10,461 bases of DNA from CAMCFD01 sp965661355 (GTDB lineage Bacteria; Pseudomonadota; Alphaproteobacteria; Rickettsiales; UBA1997), in contig CBFIDI010000045.1 in the NCBI GenBank assembly GCA_965661355.1, positions 1-10,461 on the forward strand, written 5' to 3'. Of the stretch, positions 7,067 to 10,461 are shown one piece after another. Each line of letters opens with the position of its first letter. Positions within the stretch are counted from its first letter, which is position 1. Made by a program: the position numbers and the translations under genes. Below the pieces are notes generated by a model that made no database searches, was not told the origin of the DNA, and saw only the letters and a list, made by a program, of their open reading frames with translations.

Positions 7067-7423
7067 TTAAATTCCAACAAATTTGCATTCATATTCGCTA
7101 AATTCTTCTTCAAACTCAAATATTTCCCCTTTTTTAATTGGTCTAATTCTAATTAACGCGGTAGAATTTGCCGGGATAATTTTCTCTATTGCTAAATTAT
7201 GACTTTCAAATTCAGCAACTAAATCATCTTTATTGCAAATTTTTAAGGCCATTCTTTCGCCTGATTTAATCTTAAATGCGCATTCTTCTTTTTTGTCGCT
7301 AGTTTTCTTTAAGTTACCCGATTGAAATTTTCTGTCTTTAATAATTATGTCACAATTATTTTTAGCAAAAGCAAAATTACTAGAAAATAATAAAAATATA
7401 ATATAAATAAATGTTTTTTTCAT
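7067..7423 (-). CDS. Periplasmic cupredoxin-like protein (Cupredoxin_1 type)
   Basis: A 118-residue secreted protein. The N terminus is a Sec signal peptide (MKKTFIYIIFLLFSSNFAFA), probably cut after AFA near residue 20. The mature domain carries the pattern of small cupredoxin-like proteins found near FTR1/EfeO-type iron transport: IIIKDRKF at the start, IKSGERMALKICNKD, EFESHNLAIEKIIPANS and I-x-P-I-K-K-G-x-x-x-F. It departs from what I recall of the family in two ways: about a dozen extra residues (around SGNLKKTSDKKEECA) and an ending FEEEFSE where relatives have a His after the Phe (xFHE), so a usual metal ligand may be missing. Four cysteines in the mature part could form disulphides. 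It is divergent from exbB across a Fur box, which suggests iron-regulated expression and a role in metal handling. Fold assignment is by motif only. Confidence 0.72.
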   Translation of the reverse strand: MKKTFIYIIFLLFSSNFAFAKNNCDIIIKDRKFQSGNLKKTSDKKEECAFKIKSGERMALKICNKDDLVAEFESHNLAIEKIIPANSTALIRIRPIKKGEIFEFEEEFSEYECKFVGI

Positions 7424-7441
7424 AATTAACCTTAATTTTAC

Positions 7442-7470
7442 TTGAATATTACTTAAATATATATGATAAT
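7442..7470 (+). promoter_or_regulatory. Candidate exbB promoter
   Basis: TTGAAT (7442-7447) and GATAAT (7465-7470) are separated by exactly 17 bases, matching the -35 and -10 consensus at 4 of 6 and 5 of 6 positions. The -10 box lies inside the Fur box, so Fur binding would block RNA polymerase. The exbB start is 55 bases beyond the -10 box, leaving room for a short leader. Confidence 0.45.
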
Positions 7471-7491
7471 CATTCTCAAGATTAAATGCAA
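7463..7491 (-). promoter_or_regulatory. Candidate promoter of the cupredoxin-like gene
   Basis: On the minus strand, TTGCAT (plus 7486-7491) and TATCAT (plus 7463-7468) are 17 bases apart. The -35 is a fair match and the -10 a weaker one (4 of 6 or better). The -10 lies in the same Fur box as the exbB -10, so one bound repressor could control both genes. Prediction by eye. Confidence 0.33.
7464..7478. promoter_or_regulatory. Fur box between the cupredoxin-like gene and exbB
   Basis: TGATAATCATTCTCA matches the 7-1-7 inverted-repeat Fur consensus TGATAATnATTATCA at all defined positions but one (C for A at 7475). It lies in the 102-bp divergent intergenic region, overlapping a candidate -10 box on each strand. 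Fur with ferrous iron represses iron-uptake genes, and exbB/exbD are classic targets, so motif and context agree. Some alphaproteobacteria use Irr or Mur in place of Fur, so the actual protein is an inference. Confidence 0.7.
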
Positions 7492-7525
7492 GAAGTTTTA
7501 ATAAAAATATAATTTAAAAATTACA

Positions 7526-8101
7526 ATGTCATTCGAGCAAATAATACACAGCCAAAATTGGATTTTATCTTCAATATTTATATTATTAATAATAGTTTCA
7601 ATTTTTAGCTGGTACACAATAATAACTAAGGCAATTTTCTTTAAAGTCGAAAATAAATCTCTTAATAAATTTCAAGAAAGTCAGAGTAAAAACCTTCATA
7701 CCAGCTCTACAAAATCAATTGTTAAAGCTTTTAATTTAATTCAAAGTGAAAATAATATTGACTTGCTCGACAGAAAGCTAAGGCTAATATTTGAAGACTT
7801 AAAAGAAGAGATATCTTTTGGTCAAACTTTTTTGGCTTCGGTTGCCAATTTATCACCCTTTGTTGGCTTGTTTGGAACTGTTTTGGGGGTTTATTTTGCT
7901 TTAATAGACATTTCTAAACTTGGCAACGCTTCTATTTCAAATGTCGCAGCCCCAATCGGAGAAGCTTTAATAGCCACCGCAATTGGTCTATGGTGCGCAA
8001 TTCCGGCTGCTTTTGCATTTAACTATTATTCAAAAATGTCAAATTCTTTGTTGAAAAGAACTAAAAATATTGTTGAAAAAAAGATGATAAATTTTAGTTA
8101 A
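7526..8101 (+). CDS. exbB: ExbB-type proton-channel subunit (MotA/TolQ/ExbB family)
   Basis: An inner-membrane protein that, with ExbD and TonB, uses the proton gradient to power outer-membrane receptors. The 191-residue length is on the short side (E. coli ExbB is 244). Three membrane helices are visible: about 13-33, 102-129 and 146-166. Helix 2 contains ANLSPFVGLFGTVLG, and helix 3 GEALIATAIGLWCAIPA. Thr118 and Thr151 are 33 residues apart, the same spacing as the functional pore threonines T148 and T181 of E. coli ExbB. The sequence VAAPIGEALIATAIGL is more ExbB-like than TolQ-like, and the upstream Fur box supports iron uptake over the Tol-Pal system. exbD follows after 19 bases; no tonB lies in the window. 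TolQ is the alternative name an automated pipeline might give. Confidence 0.87.
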   Translation: MSFEQIIHSQNWILSSIFILLIIVSIFSWYTIITKAIFFKVENKSLNKFQESQSKNLHTSSTKSIVKAFNLIQSENNIDLLDRKLRLIFEDLKEEISFGQTFLASVANLSPFVGLFGTVLGVYFALIDISKLGNASISNVAAPIGEALIATAIGLWCAIPAAFAFNYYSKMSNSLLKRTKNIVEKKMINFS

Positions 8102-8120
8102 ATTAAAAATTAAATTTTCT

Positions 8121-8516
8121 ATGAAAGCTTTTCAAAATAACGAAAATGAAGGCCTTATAAGTGAAATTAATGTGACTCCTTTAGTTGATGTTATGTTAAT
8201 TTTAATGATAATATTTTTAATTACTGCGCCTTTGCTAGTTAAAAATTTGGGGGTTGAATTGCCCAGCGCCAAAGCCCAACAACAAGTTAAGGTTAAAAGC
8301 AAAACAATATCAATAAAATCTGATGGAAGTTTTTTGCTTGACGGATCTAAAATATCGGAAGAAAATTTAGAATTGAGCCTGAAAAATATTAATGACAAAA
8401 AATTGGTGATAAAAATAGCTGCTGACAAAAATTCAAAATATCAAGATGTTGCAACAATTCTTTCAATATTGGGGCGCCAAGAAATTTCTAATGTTGGATT
8501 TTTGACCAAAGAATAG
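8121..8516 (+). CDS. exbD: ExbD-type biopolymer transport protein (ExbD/TolR family)
   Basis: The partner of ExbB: a single-helix inner-membrane protein with a periplasmic domain. It has 131 residues. The cytoplasmic N terminus ends in the conserved ISEINVTPLVDVMLILMIIF; Asp23 at the start of the helix corresponds to the essential Asp25 of E. coli ExbD, which carries protons. The helix runs about 22-41, followed by GVELPSAKA and a periplasmic domain with IKSDGSFLLDGSKIS and KLVIKIAADKNSKYQDV, typical of the ExbD/TolR fold. It lies 19 bases after exbB and must share its promoter and Fur control. Its TAG stop is 9 bases from the end of convergent cca; a T-rich run (8523-8537) follows but no convincing stem, so a terminator there is uncertain. 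Confidence 0.9.
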   Translation: MKAFQNNENEGLISEINVTPLVDVMLILMIIFLITAPLLVKNLGVELPSAKAQQQVKVKSKTISIKSDGSFLLDGSKISEENLELSLKNINDKKLVIKIAADKNSKYQDVATILSILGRQEISNVGFLTKE

Positions 8517-8525
8517 GGTGCCTTT

Positions 8526-9761
8526 TTAGTTTTTTTGGATGATTTTATTTGTTAACTCTTCTTTTGAAATTTGAAAATTGCTTTCAACCCATAATATTTG
8601 CGCAATTTCTAATTTTTCGCCAATTTGCGGGCCAAAAAAACCTAAATCTAATAGATCTTGACCATTAATTGGTAAATTAGGAATTGTCTGTTTATTAACA
8701 AAGTTAATATCATCTTTAATTTTACTAAAATCATCTAAATTTTGCAAAACCAACAAATTTATAACATAATCCTTGCTGTAATTTAACAAAAGCTTAGTTA
8801 AATCTTGTTTTGAATTTAATTTGTTGTTAATATTGCGAATTAAAAAGTATAAATAGCATTTCTCTTTCTTGCTAAATCTAACTTTATTAAAAAGATTTTT
8901 AAGTTTCAGTTCAAAATTATCTGAATTAAAATTTTGCTCAAAAATCAGTGATGAAAATTTTGTAATATCAGAAAATATAATATTATAATTATTTTCAATG
9001 TCACATAATTTTATTAAATTATTTGTTTGCAACGAAAAGTCAAAAATTTTATCTGAAATTGTTTTGTCAAAAATACTTAAAATATTACCCAAATTATTAC
9101 TTTTTTTCTTAAAAAACTTAAAAAACTCATCTCTAATTCTTTCGGGCGACAAAATATCTATTCCATCTTTCAGTTTTATGCAATATTTAAGGGCTTCATC
9201 ATCAATTTTTGCGGCGTAAAAACAAGAAAATCTAAAAAAGCGCAAAATTCTTAAATAATCTTCTTTTATTCTTTCTTCAGGGTTACCAATAAATTTGACA
9301 ATATTATTGTTTAAATCATCAACTCCGTCAAAATAATCGTAAATATCACCATTTTGATCTAAAAATAGAGCATTTATAGTAAAATCTCGTCTTTTAGCGT
9401 CAAGATAATAATCGTCAATAAATTCGGTTTTAGGGTGTCTGCCATTGTAATTGCTATCTTTTCTTAAGGTGGTAATTTCAAAAGTTTTATCGCCAATTAA
9501 AGCTGTAATTGTTCCATATTTAATTCCAGTTTCTATTGATTTTATGTTATTTTTTCGCAAAATATCAATTGATTTAGCTGGCAAAAACTGACAAGCAAAA
9601 TCAAAATCTTCCGGCGCTTTACCCAGAATTATATCTCTTACACAGCCGCCAACAAGTCTTATAGAGCCTTGTCTTTCTTGGTTAAAAATATCGAAAATTT
9701 TATTGACTTCAATTGTAAAATTATTGGTAATATTTTTTAAATTTATTATTTTCTGATTCAT
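8526..9761 (-). CDS. cca: Class II CCA tRNA nucleotidyltransferase / poly(A) polymerase family
   Basis: The likely role is to add or repair the 3'-CCA end of tRNAs without a template. The 411-residue protein has the class II head: LVGGCVRDIILGK at 36-48, the metal-binding pair Asp52/Asp54 (EDFDFA), E95-I-T-T-L-R100, and RRDFTINA at 124-131. These are followed by YDYFDG and the motif around Arg164 to Arg177 containing D168-Y-L-R171-x-x-R174 used for nucleotide recognition. The tail from about 230 is Lys/Asn-rich and poorly conserved, as usual. Poly(A) polymerase shares the head domain, but length and the alphaproteobacterial-style arrangement favour CCA addition. It is read in the same direction as lpxI with 105 bases between. 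The ATG start is not preceded by a Shine-Dalgarno sequence. Confidence 0.9.
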   Translation of the reverse strand: MNQKIINLKNITNNFTIEVNKIFDIFNQERQGSIRLVGGCVRDIILGKAPEDFDFACQFLPAKSIDILRKNNIKSIETGIKYGTITALIGDKTFEITTLRKDSNYNGRHPKTEFIDDYYLDAKRRDFTINALFLDQNGDIYDYFDGVDDLNNNIVKFIGNPEERIKEDYLRILRFFRFSCFYAAKIDDEALKYCIKLKDGIDILSPERIRDEFFKFFKKKSNNLGNILSIFDKTISDKIFDFSLQTNNLIKLCDIENNYNIIFSDITKFSSLIFEQNFNSDNFELKLKNLFNKVRFSKKEKCYLYFLIRNINNKLNSKQDLTKLLLNYSKDYVINLLVLQNLDDFSKIKDDINFVNKQTIPNLPINGQDLLDLGFFGPQIGEKLEIAQILWVESNFQISKEELTNKIIQKN

Positions 9762-9819
9762 GAATAATTTTTTTACTTAAAAATGTGGCTTCATAGTGAA
9801 AGGATATAATAATTTTTAA

Positions 9820-9837
9820 AATTCAAAATATTGAATT
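9820..9837. repeat. Small AT-rich inverted repeat between lpxI and cca
   Basis: AATTCAA (9820-9826) and TTGAATT (9831-9837) form a 7-bp stem with a 4-base loop, 30 bases after the lpxI stop codon. It could be a weak transcription end or an RNA hairpin. The stem has one G-C pair and no clean U-run follows, so function is doubtful. Confidence 0.2.
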
Positions 9838-9866
9838 ATAATTTTATTAAAATGATATTTTTATTT

Positions 9867-10461
9867 TTAAATTGCAACAACAAAAATATTTAATTCATCA
9901 GCTTTTTTTATCAATTGCTTCTTATCAATAATTAAAGTTTTTTTAGCCTGAATGGCAATTCCTTTAATATTATTTTCATAACAAGAAATTATCGTGTCAA
10001 CGCCAATAGTTGGCAAATCGGCTTTTGAAGATTGGTTTATCTTTTTCAATTTAACCAAAATTGATCCATCTTTATAATTTTCATCAAGCTCAGAACATCT
10101 GTTTATCATATTTTCAGTACCTTCCAAAGCTTCAACGGCAATTATCTGTCTTTGCGCGACAATCACGGCTTGACCAATATCAAATTTCGATAAAGATTTT
10201 ATCGCCCGAGTTGCAATTTCAATATTTTCGTAATCTTCTTTTTGCGGCTTAAATTTTGTTAAAACTGACTTTGGCGCTATTAAATCTTCTAGTAAATCAT
10301 CAATTTTCAATATATTAAATCCTCTTTTCTCGAAAAATTTAATTACCGCTTTTAAAACTGTATCATCGCCTAAAATTTTGCTAGTAAGAATTTTTGCAAT
10401 TAACAAAGCTCCGGTTTTATCAACTTGTAAAGACTTAAAGTTTGGTTTATTGACGGCTCCA
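9867..10461 (-). CDS. lpxI: UDP-2,3-diacylglucosamine pyrophosphatase LpxI, 5' end outside the window
   Basis: LpxI hydrolyses UDP-2,3-diacylglucosamine to lipid X and UMP in lipid A synthesis, replacing LpxH in many alphaproteobacteria. The minus-strand frame is open to the window edge and reads GAVNKPNF, then VDKTGALL at the upstream end, as in family members (GAVxRP), so a TTG at 10406 is internal. About 197 residues are visible of a usual 270-280, missing about 75-80 at the N terminus. Family marks include GDDTVLKAV, FEKRGF, the C-terminal domain segments FDIGQAVIVAQ and IAVEALEGTENMI, and KADLPTIGVDTI. The aspartate of DLPTIG (codon at 10017-10019) is probably the metal-binding residue known from Caulobacter LpxI. 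The next gene on this strand is cca, not lpxB, so the classical lpxA-lpxI-lpxB order is broken downstream. Confidence 0.93.
   Translation of the reverse strand, partial: GAVNKPNFKSLQVDKTGALLIAKILTSKILGDDTVLKAVIKFFEKRGFNILKIDDLLEDLIAPKSVLTKFKPQKEDYENIEIATRAIKSLSKFDIGQAVIVAQRQIIAVEALEGTENMINRCSELDENYKDGSILVKLKKINQSSKADLPTIGVDTIISCYENNIKGIAIQAKKTLIIDKKQLIKKADELNIFVVAI

Noticed and set aside
8132..8428. Minus-strand ORF of 98 residues inside exbD
   Set aside because: Antisense to conserved ExbD codons; hydrophobicity mirrors the exbD helix. No independent evidence.
7526..8516. TolQ/TolR as the identity of the proton-channel pair
   Set aside because: No tolA, tolB or pal follows, ExbB-like helix motifs are present and a Fur box lies upstream; kept only as the alternative name.
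8480..8540. Possible terminator between exbD and cca (TTGG...CCAA and a T-run)
   Set aside because: The stem is only 4 bp, lies inside exbD and is not adjacent to the T-run; not convincing.
8998..9219. Plus-strand ORF of 73 residues inside cca
   Set aside because: Antisense to cca, low-complexity Leu/Lys/Ser sequence, no start signal.
10061..10252. Plus-strand ORF of 63 residues inside lpxI
   Set aside because: Antisense to conserved LpxI sequence; no family resemblance.

Overview
The window reads as a piece of an AT-rich Gram-negative bacterial genome that uses the standard bacterial code (TGA is a stop at 3135-3137; Trp is TGG). LpxI-type lipid A synthesis, a class II CCA-adding enzyme, small ExbB/ExbD proteins and very low GC together suggest an alphaproteobacterium, possibly a Rickettsiales-like or other reduced-genome lineage. 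That placement is an inference. No RNA genes, CRISPR arrays, insertion sequences or transposases were seen.

Region 1 (1-4981, + strand) is a tight surface-sugar operon: rfbF (5' end outside the window), rfbG, rfbH, a four-helix SMR/ArnE-like membrane protein, an RfbJ/Prt-like NAD(P)-dependent reductase and a GtrB/DPM1-like glycosyltransferase with two C-terminal membrane helices. RfbF, RfbG and RfbH make CDP-4-keto-3,6-dideoxyhexose from glucose-1-phosphate. The SDR would reduce it to a CDP-3,6-dideoxyhexose such as paratose or abequose. The last transferase plus the SMR protein look like a polyprenyl-phosphate-sugar synthase and flippase. Two points stand out. This RfbH keeps the diagnostic His in place of the PLP lysine but has lost all four Fe-S cysteines. 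The cluster also ends in a lipid-linked-sugar export module, not only a cytoplasmic transferase.

Region 2 (4982-6855, + strand) follows a 131-bp gap with a good sigma70-like promoter. It holds rsmD (16S rRNA m2G966 methyltransferase), an unrecognised lipoprotein whose start overlaps rsmD, and a Blc-type lipocalin lipoprotein. Arginine codon use changes at this border: 3 of 45 are CGN upstream against 16 of 54 in the rest of the window (hand count), which fits a transferred sugar cluster.

Region 3 (7067-8516) is a divergent pair: a periplasmic cupredoxin-like protein (-) and exbB-exbD (+). They share a 102-bp intergenic region with a near-perfect Fur box (TGATAATCATTCTCA) overlapping candidate -10 elements in both directions. 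This points to iron-regulated, energised outer-membrane uptake and favours ExbB/ExbD over TolQ/TolR.

Region 4 (8526-10461, - strand) holds cca and the 3' two-thirds of lpxI. LpxI makes the lipid A precursor, so the cell probably makes LPS, consistent with region 1.
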